This document shows positions 34,459-47,170 of a stretch of 64,000 nt of DNA, one piece after another. How positions within the stretch are numbered: position 1 is the first letter of the stretch; each line of letters opens with the position of its first letter. Below the pieces are notes generated by a model. That model worked only from the letters and a program-made list of their open reading frames with translations, was not told the origin of the DNA and searched no databases. A program made the translations under genes and the position numbers. The stretch is from Lethocerus indicus (taxonomy: Eukaryota; Arthropoda; Insecta; Hemiptera; Belostomatidae). The stretch lies in NCBI GenBank assembly GCA_019843655.1, contig JACDQD010000003.1, positions 9,178,925-9,242,924 on the forward strand. The letters are read 5' to 3'.

Positions 34459-36099
34459 GGAAGGTCGGAACCGGCAAGGCGAATAAGGGTCAAGGCTAAC
34501 GGCCAAACCCCGACCCTTTTTCTTTATTCCTTTTTCATTGCTCTTTCAAAAGCCCTATTACTTTCGCTTTGACTATCTCCCCCAGATAGGGGCAGCCACA
34601 TAATGGACCAAAAGCAATGTGGAAGAAGCCAATTTCGAGAAGGAAAAAATGGCTAGATTTTGGATCGTCTACCGATAATAAAATAAAAACATCGATTCAA
34701 GGGCAATACACAAGGGGTCCGAAGAGGTTTCCAGATACCGTCGGGCTATTATGTTCCGCAGGGGTTAAACGTTACACCCATTCCATTAAAGGAAAGGGCT
34801 TGAACTTAATGAATGATACGCTTCAGCTTATATTATTCCCAAAAATAATTCGAGATAATATTAAAGTTGTCTGTAAATTTCTAAAAAATCAATTTTGAAA
34901 CAAAAAATTAAACTATTCCACTACACCTTTCTGAACTTAAGACAACGCCGCTTGAAAACTAAAAAAGTTTGCACTTACAGTTGTAAACTTTTAGTTCTAT
35001 TCTGCGCCAGTTCAAGATCTTTCGTGAAATATTTAGCCCTTGAACTTGAGCACGGTCTGCACCGAACGGGATCCGAAGTCGTAAAAATCTCTGAAGGAGC
35101 ACTTTATTCGTCATTTTATAAAAATGTAACTAGAGAGGGGGACGCAGCGCAATAGAGCGCTGCCGGGTGCTATTACGCTGGGCGAAAGAAAAAACCTTGT
35201 GATTAAAAAAAATTTAATTATAGACAGAGTTTACATATAACTCCTGAAACATGTTCCTCCATCATTTTATGGACCCCTTTCTGACAATAACAGGCTTCAT
35301 CGCACGTCTTGAATAATCCAGAGTTCGTAAATTAGAATCAACGCTATTTCAATTAACATTCATTAATAGTCAAATTGTAAATATTAAATGTGAATGAATT
35401 CTGGTAATGATTACTGCTGATTCCACAATGATATATAAAAAAATACTGACAATATTTTGCGCATATTTTATGGTAATTACCGGTTCTGAAATGACCGGCC
35501 ACTAATATGACTTGGGAATGAGACTCTGATGACATACGCTCGATGGAGGCAATTCCACGCGTGGCGAATCATTAGGAAGCGAAATTGCCAAATTTGAATA
35601 AAGGCGAATGCATCATCAAGGTGAGCCTATCCATACTACGTCGCCAAAACGGGAAAGACCCGAGCCGAAAATATGAGCGCGAGAAAACGTAAATGATAAA
35701 TATTCAGGCGGGGGCCTCGGACGCCTTTCGCCGACGTCTTATTGTAATTTAAAAATTCATAGCCCATTCACCCGGGAAGGCGTTTATTTCAAGAAGGGCC
35801 ACCTCACAGCCCCTCTTCTTTTTTTTGTCCCGCATCAGATTTTTTTCTTATTTTTCAAATGGGATTTCGAGCTACCGCAAAACTGTTCGATTCCTAGCAT
35901 TGATGTTGGTCTACGTAGATTTAGTCGGGTACGATTTTGTTTTTTTTTTACATCTATCCGGTAACTTTAACACTAACGAATTCCATTCAGTGCATTGTTT
36001 TATACTTATAACTTAATCCTAGGTAATAAATCAAAGGTTCCTTATTAAGGGATCATAAGGAGACAAAGGGATATTAAAATAAAGCCTTCGAGGCTTAGA

Positions 36100-36490
36100 G
36101 TGGAGTGTACTTCTGGCGGTTAAATATAGATGGGCGAGCAGTAGGCGTTCGGGCGGGCCAAGTATACTGGAGGCGTATTGAGTCAACAGTGGGTGAGCCG
36201 GCGAGACTCCGTGACGGAAAGGGAAAGGCCTCCGACAATGGCCGCGCTCCCCAAGCCTCTGTCCATTGTTCGGCCGGCCCACCTCCGACCATTACCGGCT
36301 CCGACTCTAATTCGAGAACCCGAAATCTCTGGGAGACCTGCCGCCGTGGGAACCCATAAGCCCGCTTCCGATGGGAAAGCTCCGGCTAATAGAAAATATG
36401 CGCTTAAGTTACATAATCCGGCAGTGGTAATTTATCTCAACCGCGGATCTATTTTCCGATCGAAACGTGAGACTGGATTTTCCTCCGGTT
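36100..36490. other. GC-rich island with GGCCGGCC
   Basis: GGCCGGCC lies at 36272-36279. Long frames on both strands (84 and 104 codons plus, 83 and 65 codons minus) coexist over the same bases. No domain is recognisable, so the segment is treated as a non-coding CpG-rich element. Confidence 0.4.
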
Positions 36491-37246
36491 AAGATATTCA
36501 GGAAGTGAAACCCGGAGAGGTACAACATATGTCCTATTATTTTTCTGTAGGTACTAGTGTACAAATACCTATCGGAAGCTTGCCTCTCGATTATACAAAT
36601 TTGCACAACAATTAGTTTCTTTCCATCACTCTGGGATAGGCCCAGAATACACAACGGCAATATTTCTGACATTTACCAAATGTCGATGGTGGCGAGTCCC
36701 GATTTAGACTTTAACAAAACGCCGGTCGGTACACGACAATGCTCAGAAATGAAGTTAGGACACCGGCATGGGATTAATAGGGCCAGCGCCAGGAGGGCGG
36801 CGTATTCACTGGTGCAACAATGCAACCCTGATCAGCTCGAATTGTTGCCGTTCAATCTCCACTAACACGTACACTCGGCCCACACACGCGCTATGTACAA
36901 TCGTTCGATAATCCTGGGAGTCATCAAGGGCGCTGAATACAAACCGCCGACTAGAAACGGCGTCGGACGCTAAAATGAGAAACAAACACCCGCGCGAATT
37001 CAGTTACCGCGATTTGAATACACGATTGGAATCGACATAAAATGAACCTATTGTTTTAATCGCCACAATAGATAAAAGCAAAGGTCAAAATGCGAGCGAT
37101 GTTGTATTTTTCATCGGGTTCACGGAGGGAAACAACGAGAAGAATCCGGACCTAGAAAGTTTTAAAATTGTAATCCAACTGGAATTCCGGGTTAAATTCG
37201 GCAAGGTAAAAAGTTATGTAATGACAAAATGTGATACTGGCCTACC

Positions 37247-37269
37247 GCAGTGTCCACTGCTAAAGTGGA
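37247..37269 (+). other. Two mutually exclusive small hairpins
   Basis: GCAGTG-TC-CACTGC (37247-37260) overlaps TCCACT-GCTAA-AGTGGA (37253-37269). The middle bases can pair with either side but not both. Without a transcript this remains a curiosity. Confidence 0.5.
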
Positions 37270-38748
37270 AACAAATAGCAAAAACGTAAACTCAATAAGG
37301 ACCGGTTTCGAAGTATCGAAAATAGGGTGCTGAAGCATTATAATTCAGGGTAGGGCGCAGTGGACGGGTTACGGGAGACCAAGCGGATCCCACGGGACCG
37401 CGAAACGCCACCGCTGGTGACAAAACTTTCCCAATAAGAAGATATGGGGGCAAGTTATAATAGGTTGTCGGACAACGGTAGCCGGGGCCACCGCGAAGAA
37501 AGCTGGCCCTCAGTTAAATGGCGCGTTTAGATTTGTCGGGGATGATGGCGGGAGAGGGGGTAGAGTTTAATGGGAGGGTTGGCTGCAGGCAAAGAACCCC
37601 CGAGTTTTAATTAAATTTTTACTTCCTTCATTCGGGAAAATATTGGCCACGCGAAAAACATCTGGAGTGGTGGCGTTCGCCGGAAAAGCCAATTTAATTT
37701 CTTCCTCTTCCTAAAAATAGTTATAATTAAATGTGCGTTAAGTGTTCAAATGAAAAAAGGAAACCCGTTACAGCTGTCGAGTAGCCCTTGAGACTTTTTC
37801 TGTAAAGGAAATATACGCGGGTACACATTGAACCCTAATTGATATTTAATGACTCACAATCTTAGAGCGGAATACAAATATAGTCACTTATTAATTTTAA
37901 TTTACAAAATATTATTATTACACTGGACTATACTACCGCGCTCTGAATCTGAATTTACTCCTCGGAATAAGTAGAAAGGGTGTGCCCAGTTTTCAGTTAT
38001 GCTGTACGAGAATGTAATTTATCCTTTTGCATTTTTCCGAAATTAGTAAACGTTTCTAATATTCTTGAAATAACCAAAGTATGGTCCTAAACTATAGCGA
38101 CACTTGGAACAAAATATATAGGACTGGTGCAGTACGTGTTTCGTGGTGATAAGTACATGTTGAATACTGCTGAGTGGATGCTAATGGTCACCTGTAATCC
38201 CACATCAATATGAGCCAGCCACTCAGTACATCAATACGACCTTTGGAGTTGATTGCAATACACGGGAATAATGAATTATATTTCATTTAAATAATTGAAC
38301 GGAGATGTTGAAGACAGTTCTATTAATTAACACTTCGTAATAATTAATACTGAATTTAACTCGAACACTAAATTTATTTTATTCTCTGGAATAAAACAAA
38401 CATCGAGGCTTGTGACGAAAAGAACAAAAGGGAGACCTACGCTATTGAATGTTATATATAAACAATTATATTATCTTTTTTCTAGTCCCATTGGAGCTTA
38501 TGACCCAGAAAATTCCGACCACGTTTCAGGCTATTGTTCTACAATACGAATGCGTAAATTTGATTCGGCGATAAAAAGGGTATAACGCTTGTTTGCCTAA
38601 ACACCAAAAGATGGTTGCGAATTTTTAATTATTCCATTCAACTACCACGGCCACACAATTTTCACAGTAATCATTTAACGAACAAGAATTTTTTTTCACG
38701 TTTATGGGTGAACTGTTTTTTGGTATATATAATGTCATTAATTTCAAC

Positions 38749-38786
38749 AGCGTTAACGCTTCATAAAAAGTGTTGACAAATCAACA
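38749..38786. repeat. Palindrome AGCGTTAACGCT followed by a TGTTGA/TCAACA hairpin
   Basis: A perfect 12-bp palindrome (38749-38760) and, ten bases on, 6-bp arms around CAAA (38771-38786). The palindrome shares the GTTAAC core with the 383-398 palindrome. Confidence 0.65.
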
Positions 38787-39668
38787 ACAGTAATTCGCCG
38801 GTTATTAATTAAACAGCGTAATTATGTTTCGAGGCCACCGTACAAAACAAACGGCAAGTCAAACTACACCAATTTCATGCCGGAACTTTGTGACGGTTAT
38901 GCCGTTATAACGCGTGCGTTCGATTGGAAATCGAAATACAGTAGACAGGGTACGCGGGCGGATTTTAATCGGCGGCGGCAATTGAGATATGGCCAGGGCA
39001 CTGGTATAATAGGGATATCCTGGAGGGTACACGCCAGCTATCGGGTCGCAACCGACCCGTCAAATCGGGCTTTATACATTTATAAACTTACACGACTTAA
39101 TATCCTCTAAGCTATTTTTCAGTCCAGATGCAATCCAAGAATAATACGAGAGAAAATTATCTGTAGAGAAGAAATGAAGAAAATGGAATTTGTAAAGCCA
39201 TATATCATAATACTGAGAGAATAGAAAAGTGTTATTCTATAATTAATGGAAAAAATAGTTAATTCAATTATTCAAGACATTTCTTTACTAAATAGCTTGG
39301 GTGCACTTTGGTTGGTTTTAGATATTTAACCTCCTAGCTAAAATTTTAGGCTGTGATCAGGAATTTGGATAATTTTCCACCTTTCTATGATTTTACACCA
39401 TAATTTTCGAAAACAGAAAAATTCTGCTTTACTGAAGAGAGCCTTAAAAACGTATGGGTTGTCCGGCGCATCAGAATTATTAATAGAGTACTCCCATATT
39501 AAGATGTATGTAACATAATGTTCGCTTGTTTTTATTTGCACAAGTGGCCTGAAAACAAGCTGGCCGCAGTTGATCACGACAACCGTCGGTCTTGGGACCC
39601 GGCCAACGATACAGCCAGAGAAAACCGACATCTTTCTTTTTTACACAAAGGTCAACGAAACCCTAAAG

Positions 39669-39689
39669 ATCGATCCCCGGAGGATCGAT
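39669..39689. repeat. Hairpin ATCGATCC-CCGGA-GGATCGAT
   Basis: Eight-base arms pair perfectly around a 5-base loop inside a GC island. The stem carries two GATCGAT-type units that could be inverted protein sites. Confidence 0.75.
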
Positions 39690-40000
39690 GGGATCATGAC
39701 TGAGTAATCGGGACGCGTCTCGTTGTGCCGGTGGACTGCCGACTGATGAATAACTGATGACCCCGAACCATCGCCTCCACAACTCCGACCCTTATCCGGC
39801 CCATCGGGTCTGTCCCCAACCGCAAAACACAAGTCTAATCCGACCAATAGAAAATCTCCCTCAATTCCAATTTACTATGCGACCACTTGAAATAACGTAT
39901 TTTCCGGATCATTTATGACAGGTGCCGGTAGTACTATTGACAACAAGAAAAACGAAAAACGAATGTTTGAAGCTCAAAATGATGCGATATTTTCCCTGTC

Positions 40001-43000
40001 CTTTAAGTTTCAAAAACATGAAGAAATGTTATGTATTATTAGAACAATATAGATATCATTTCCAATGTTATAATATCCTGTGGACAGTTTTTTTTTATGC
40101 TCATATAAAAGAAATCCGATCTTGAAAATCACAAAACACGTCGAAATAATTGTGCGTACACGCAGAGTATGATTTGAATGTTTGGACAGCATAAATTCGA
40201 AAAACCGATATTAAATATTAGTCTTCATGACCCCAAACTGTAGAATGTGAACAGAAAATAGTTCAAATAATGTGAATATAATTGGAAAACTTCGAATAGT
40301 TTCTGTGTCGCACAGTATATTGGGGAACTAAATTAAGTTGTCAAGATAATGAAAAAAAATTTGAGGCTAAAAGAGAGTTCTTTCGAGGCGCTCAAAGAAA
40401 ACCGCAATAGATATTTCAGTTGAAAATAGGAGACAGCCGGTTCCCGGATTTAATCGAAATTGCATGGCGGAAATATCACGCAGCGAGGAAAAAGATCGGC
40501 TTCACTACACAACGTAGTAAGTGAAGCAACTCAACTGTGGTAAAGCCATTTGACACGAAACACCGGTCGACAAACAGAGGATAAATATATACGAAAATAT
40601 ATTTTATGGATTTAACATGGAAACGATGAGAATGTAGAATGGGATATCCCTACAACGGATGGGGGAAGGGGAGGAGCCGAATTTGTATACAACGATTTCA
40701 CAGGAAACCAAACCCGATATTAAATCCGAGTGCGGGTTTGGGCGGCCCTCTCGACCAAATACGTGACGGGATTCCAGATGGAAAACCTGGGCCAGGTTTT
40801 GTTCTGACCGCATATGCTTTTTCCACCATGCAACAAAACATTCATTAGAATTCGTTGATTAAACTGACCTGAACATCGCTCAAAACTACAGTCCAATGCA
40901 TAAAATATATTAATTGACGTTATAAATTACTACTCACGCTCAAAAACAAACGATCGAAAAGTCCCGTAATTGGAGTTGTAAAAGCGACAGTCGAATTTCA
41001 AATTTAGGTTGTACATTACACAGAGGATGTTCCAAACTTTCGCAACCCCCCTCCAATCAAATATCATAAATTTATTTGTCAGCATGACAGCGCGCTTCGT
41101 GCCGTTGTCCTGATGAAACAAAATTGCGAAAATAACCCCGAATAACACTTACAACCCGATCGGTCCACAATGTCTCTGCGTACATTCATAATTTGGAATG
41201 CAAAAAATCGGTCCGATTATAAAATATGAAACGGAAATGAGGACGTCATAAAAAAAATTTCTAGTCAAAGAAAGATAATGGGTCACTAACTTATGGAGCA
41301 GCGGTAAAGTAATATATGACGGTAGATGTAGTAAAGTATCACAACTGCTATACGAAAAGGTCACGCCCATTTTAATACATAACTGATCAATGATGGTTGT
41401 ACATTTAACAAGGATGCATATGTTAGCTTTTCAGTATTAATGTAGATTCAAACAATTACAGAAGGTGGGGGAGAGTACCTTTCTGTTTGCACTAGGTATA
41501 TTATCGTCTTTATGCTTAAAGTTTTGGACGCAGTTAATACCCGCGTGTGTTTAATAACTGGATTCCTATCGTAAGCTCATATCTTCCGTCGTCGTAATTA
41601 AACTGCCGAACGAATGATAAACTGATCGGCAACTTGGCCTACGGTTCGAAGCGAGTCGAATAAATTTTAAATGGATCCGGTATCGGGAACTGGGTTGGGG
41701 GCGCCTTACATAGAGAGAAAAAAACGCTTAAAAAACGTGCGCCCAGGGTATCGAATAAAGGAACATAATTTTGCTTCGAGCGCTGTCTGCGATAAAGATA
41801 ACCCGCAAGGTATCATTGGTTCCCCTTGCCACCGGGAAGTACCCCCGTAATTTTGAATTATTAAAACGAGGGGGAGGGTAAAGTATTCGCGGAGATCGAA
41901 CCAACTAGACACCACCATCTGGAACGCTTCGTTCAAGATTCATCCTCCACAGGAATGATCTTTAAATAAAACGATTATTGTCGATATTGACGGTTTACTT
42001 CCAATAAAGGATGTCCTAAAAATTGTATCTAATTGTGTGACCTCATGTCGTAATCATTAATATTTTCATTTATTTGAGAAACAACTCCATAAGTAATCCC
42101 GTATAAGGTATAACATTTCAGTACCGATAGGTACATCTGTCGAGAAACTAGCATGAAATCGCTGTAGACAATACTATCATGAATCGATATCGAACAAAAG
42201 ACGGTGAAAAGAAAATTGGAAAAATTTATAACGTTCCGATAAAAGATCTGTGCCGCACGCTTCAGGCGAGTTCTCGGAAACGGCGAAGTGGTTCCCCGTG
42301 TATGATTCACGGACTCGGTATGGCCGTAGCCGTTCCGATAAATTATTAGAATTCCTGGAGAGCGTTCGTTAGTCATTTGAGAAGAGGCGCCCACCCCCCG
42401 GTGCACGCCAACACGACACCCCCACTTCTACCTGGAAAACCGGCCGTTCTCATCCCCTCTAATGAACCCATTACCGGCTGATAAATTTGCACACATTTTT
42501 CACCTCGTGATTCACAACCCCGCCAACCTAACCGAGCACAGACGGCGCAGAGGCACGGCAGTTTTCTGGAAAACCAATTTCAATTACGTTGACTGACGGG
42601 GTCAACTTGAGCATGAGCTGTATTGCAAACATTAAATTTCCCGTCCGTGTTTTACTTGCCTTCTGTTGTAATTTCAGCTCGGTGCAAAATGCTATATCGT
42701 GGATAAAACAGTTCTCTATCCATTTTACAACACTTAAACAATGTCATGGTATATATTGTAATCGTAAATTATCAAAACATAATGAACATTTTGTTGGCTT
42801 TGTTGTGAAAGACTTGTCGTCCGTTTCAAATTAACTAATGCTAATTATACTCCAATAACATTGCATTAATAAATACGGTTAAATAACACGCAGATTTTTC
42901 TATGATGGTATGAGAACACATGCTAGAATGTTTCGGGATCATCGGAATACGCGGTATCGCAATGTGCGATACAACCAAAACTCCGACATATTTTGGCACA

Positions 43001-44000
43001 TCCAAGCCGAAATCAATCCGTTTCGTAAGGGACAGACGGTGTATTAGGTCATCGCCTAAGTAAAAGTGAACAGAAAGGGAAAGTAGCGATGAAAAGACGG
43101 AGCGAGGAGCCGGAGCGGGGTTCAATGGAGAAAGGCACGGAGGGAGCGACCATCTCCCCCGTGACCTTTCCACAACGAGCCAATATAAGACGGCTATATA
43201 AACTTCGAGGAAAGTCTCTCTTAAAGTTAGACAGTTCATAAAGGATGAACAGCGAATCCCATAATATTTAAGAAAACATTTGCCGACGATCCCGCCCGCT
43301 TAGTCCTCATTGACTATTCAAAATTCAAACGGGGGACAATCAATTAAAACAGTGACGAGCTGAACCACAAAGCTGTAAGGAAATTAAATTAAATAGAAGA
43401 AATTTAGATTTAAAACTCGTTTCTCCATGCGCCTTTGTTTCCAACTTGAAAAGACTGGCTGTTATAAAACTTATTTCCAACAATCCGGTCCGGCCAACCA
43501 CGGTGTACGTACATGAGGTGAAAGGCGAAGTTTGTCTTTAACCTTCAGATCTCTATTGCACCCTAAATAGGGTCCGAAAAATCTCAAGAATACTGATACA
43601 AAGAAACGATTTGGGACTGTGCCATGGAGATGTGCCACTATATGAACCTAATTTTAACATTTTAGGAGTATAACTTGTCTAATAACAATGCTACGGAAAA
43701 TAAATATTAAAATAGGCAGTTTAATACTGAAAATTGCGGGAAACCGAAGCCGATCTATCAATAACACAACGTTAGCGAGAGAAGAGCGAAGATAAACATC
43801 GGCTTTCGAATTTAAGTTAATTAGCCATTAGAATTTGATGAAGGACTTTAATCGAGAATATTTAGGATTCCATAAAGGAGTTACTCATCGCTTAATGCCC
43901 CAGGCTGTGTAGCTAGCACAGAAATTAATTTAAAGAAAGAAGCTCATATTTTGTCCATTTGATAAAGTCATATCGGATACTAACACGGACGGATTTATGA
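40001..44000. other. Non-coding block with a run of GC-richer patches
   Basis: GC-richer patches lie near 40630-40810, 41600-41960, 42240-42560 and 42940-43200. Two minus-strand open frames of 125 codons (42029-42406) and 132 codons (42841-43239) have no recognisable domains. An interrupted hairpin lies at 40499-40527. A near-palindrome around GCTAGC lies at about 43904-43920. The rest is AT-rich. Confidence 0.7.
40499..40527. repeat. Interrupted hairpin GCTTCACTAC / GTAGT..GTGAAGC
   Basis: ACTAC pairs with GTAGT around ACAAC, and GCTTC pairs with the outer GAAGC, leaving AAGT bulged on the right arm. Ten pairs form in total. A bulged stem is more RNA-like than protein-site-like, but it is short. 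Confidence 0.55.
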
Positions 44001-46274
44001 CATTAATAATTATCGATCCACAGTATAGCTGCGATATTAGTGGCCCAGAGACGCCCACCTAAATCATCATCCTACGTTGGCTTCGGAAGAAGGAAAAAAC
44101 CACCAGAATTCTGGAAGCCTACCAAAAATTTTTGCCCGTCAGATAAAGATATGGGGAACAACAACGAGCGCAAAAAACGCAGGACCGGCGTTGAAAAAAA
44201 AAGGCGGACCACCGCCGCCCATACGATTGCTGCCCCCGGCCAAAAGCCGAATTTTTCCCAGGTGACCCGCCACTGCCCCAGCCGACCGACAAAATATATC
44301 CGGAAAGGGGCAGAGAGATTTAAGTAAAAGGCTGAAAAAAATCCAGACATTTCGGCTAGGATTCCCACCGACCGAACTTTATATCAGTATAGATAAAATG
44401 CAGTAATTCCAACTGATTTAGAAGTGACAGCAGTTAAGGAAGTTTTTTCGTGGCAGTTCGTAAGTTGGTTGGGCACGATTTTCATATGGTCCTCGACTGT
44501 ACAATCATCAGTCACTACCAAATTAGAACTATTGTCGGATTTAGAGAAACGTGTGTTATTTATGTTATTTATTTATTGACTTCAACAGCTTTGGCATATT
44601 TGATAGGAATTCCATTAGCACACACACGAATATCTTATTGGCGTTGAGTGCATTAAAGTGTAAATTCCTGAAAATGCAGTTAGTTCACTGATTCAAGGTA
44701 TAATTTTACTGTTAAAAAAACTGCGTTAAAGAAAGAGGCGTTGAGAACAGGCGCGAATATTGTTGGACATACTACGGATTTACCACAATATGCGATTATG
44801 TATTTATAGCGCGAGGACACTTTCACTTCAAAAGGGTACTTCAAAAGATCCCCCTTTTCCCGTGGTAGCCGTTTGCAATAAGGCGGAACGGATGTCGCAA
44901 TATTAAACTCGTAAATTCCCAGGACGTTACGGAATATACACCAGTCAAACACTTACGGAAAAGAGAAAAATATCCCACAGATCTACCCGCTCTGAATTTT
45001 CTTGTGTGAAAAAAAATAGAGAGGTGTGAGAAGATCGCCAGCTGATATACACGGTAAGCGTGTTATTTGAAGACAGAGTAGTTAGCTGTTAGTGAAGCAA
45101 TTAGATTAAGAGGCGCGATATTTCATAACTTGCCATTTTTGTGTGTAATTGCTTAATTAGTAAAAATGGAAATAATTAATAATTTTAAAGTCAACAAAAT
45201 AAGACATACTGTTTGTTATATCCTGGACGAGCATGTATTACCAGGGTTGTAATATAATACAAAAGTATATAAAAACGTAAAGAGACAATTAAAATATTAA
45301 CTTAACAAACGCCAATAGCAATGTTTCCATTTAAATTTCAATAAGTATTAATTTATAATTCTAATTATGTTGTAGTGTGTTCAAAAATTAATTATACAAA
45401 TTTAGTTATGACTTCCTGAAACTTAATTTGAGAAAGCTTTGCTCAATCAGACGTAGTGGTCAATTTGTTGAAATAGACTGAACCCGCTGAAGCAACCGCT
45501 ACTAATTAAATGACATTATTAAAAATAAACTTCCAGTCTTCTATCGTGAAATAATAAATACTCCGTTATCAATCCACGACCCTCGCTTTTTCCCTCGCTT
45601 TCCGACTAGGGACCAAATCTAGAATATTGAAAGAAAAGGATGAAACAATGCATATATCGAATTACCCGTAAGGTTTCCCAACCGTAACAATTGCCCGATG
45701 GATAACACATACCGCATCGCAAATTCGAAATAGAGATCCTTCATCGGAAAAACGGTCGGAATCCCTTCATGGAAAATACAGCCATGATAAATCGGAAGAC
45801 CGCTTGTTAGATGGCGAACTGTTATTTGTGTTTTCCGATATCGCCGAATAAAACAACCCAGGCAGCAAAATGAAACGTTCTCCGCTGTTTATTCATAACT
45901 TAACCAATTTCTATCTATTTTTCTAACATTATATATTTTTTTCATATAATGCGCGTTTTAGAACAACGCGAATTGAGAAAAACTTCATTGTAGACAGAAT
46001 TTCTGCGTATTGTCAACATTCAAAAGATTTGAAACTAATCGGAAGAAACTACAAAACTCTCGCCCATTACTAAGGCGGAACGGCCCACCCATCAAATTGG
46101 TTTCTGAACAACGAAGGGGCGGTAAGAAATGGAAGTAATAAAGGAAATAAATAATGTGGGTTAGTCGACCTTTTATTTCCGCTGAAAGCAGGGTTATAAA
46201 TTGCGGCGTTTCGTAGACAAGTCGTTAGATAGGTCGCTCGCATGGCTTAGCTTTAGGTGTGAAGTTGGCAATCG

Positions 46275-46342
46275 TATATAAGACTCCAAACGGAACTGGG
46301 GTGATCTTATTTCTTAGCGGAGAGGCCGGGCTTATATAAGCC
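46275..46342 (+). promoter_or_regulatory. Two TATATAAG boxes, one in a 14-bp palindrome
   Basis: TATATAAG lies at 46275-46282 and again at 46333-46340, the latter inside GGCTTATATAAGCC, a perfect palindrome (46329-46342). TATATAAG is a good eukaryotic TATA box. No TCAGTY-type initiator follows at 25-32 bases, so promoter activity is only a possibility. Confidence 0.2.
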
Positions 46343-47149
46343 AAAAGCACTATGTTTTATCTAAATGCCGAAAGTTGCTATAACAATGAAATAGAAAAAT
46401 GTGTCCCTATTGCAATGAAACATTCTATGCTAGTAGTATTTTATATATAGTATATATCTTTAAAATATAATAATTAATTAGAGATATGCGAGGGTGGAGC
46501 TTCCATACGGTACGATCCCTTAGCAGTTTACCGACTTACGGTTCAAATTATTCCACCCATTGAGGGGGCAACTATAGAATTTCTACCTTCGCAAATGAAA
46601 CAACAATTTAGTGCCTGGTATGGGATGGAATAGCTCACCCGTCGAGGGAGGGTAACACAAGAGCGGCGAAAGACCGCGGCATTAACCTGGCGCGAAGCAC
46701 ATACACACGGGAAGCGAGCAAACGCCGACGCCCCATTGTTTATCCCCTATTTACACGCTCGAATTCGCCCCATGAAACGAACAAAGAGAAATACAATCGA
46801 ACGTGAAATGAAAACTCGTTCGGGGTCGATTCAACCCCCGAGCTATCAAATCCCAGCTCAGCTTTGGTAACAATTCATTTGCCGGACCATTAAATTAAAC
46901 CTGAAAATTAAATATCAACGGGAAAGCGCGAACGTTTTTTCCACGGGAATCCAGTAATCTACTGTACCACATTTTATGTTGGTCCCATAAAACGAGACAA
47001 ACTTATTTTAGCGATAATATTTATGGCGTGGGCAATTCATATAATTCCCCGTCCTCAATTCAGTTTTACCAGCGACCGTACATCTCATATTTTACTTATA
47101 TTTACTTAATTATATATAGTTTTTTATATACACGAATCATTTTAATGCG

Positions 47150-47170
47150 GTTCTTATATTAAATAAGAAC
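47150..47170. repeat. Hairpin GTTCTTAT-ATTAA-ATAAGAAC
   Basis: Eight-base arms pair perfectly around a 5-base loop in AT-rich DNA. Confidence 0.7.

Larger units (their letters stand above)
32001..36000. other. Non-coding block, AT-rich with small GC patches
   Basis: Open frames reach 93 codons and none is recognisable. GC-richer patches lie near 34320-34530 and 35540-35820. A TGATTGAT-type PBX/Exd-HOX-like string lies at 33316-33327, an inverted SOX-like pair at 33696-33709, and small near-palindromes at 34414-34426 and 34445-34458. The stretch 32470-33170 shows only AT-rich sequence. Confidence 0.7.
36001..40000. other. Non-coding block with several GC islands
   Basis: Islands lie at about 36100-36490, 36690-36990, 37120-37600, 38860-39070 and 39570-39880. 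Overlapping open frames on both strands (up to 104 codons) occur in the first, as expected for GC-rich non-coding DNA. Hairpins occur at 37247-37269, 38749-38760, 38771-38786 and 39669-39689. The interval 37740-38740 is AT-rich with nothing recognisable. Confidence 0.7.

Noticed and set aside
9031..42535. CCTAACC strings suggestive of arthropod telomere repeats (near 9032 and 42528)
   Set aside because: Only single or imperfect units occur, with no tandem TTAGG array.
42841..43239. 132-codon minus-strand frame
   Set aside because: It is unrecognisable and spans both AT-rich and GC-rich texture without a change in character at its ends.
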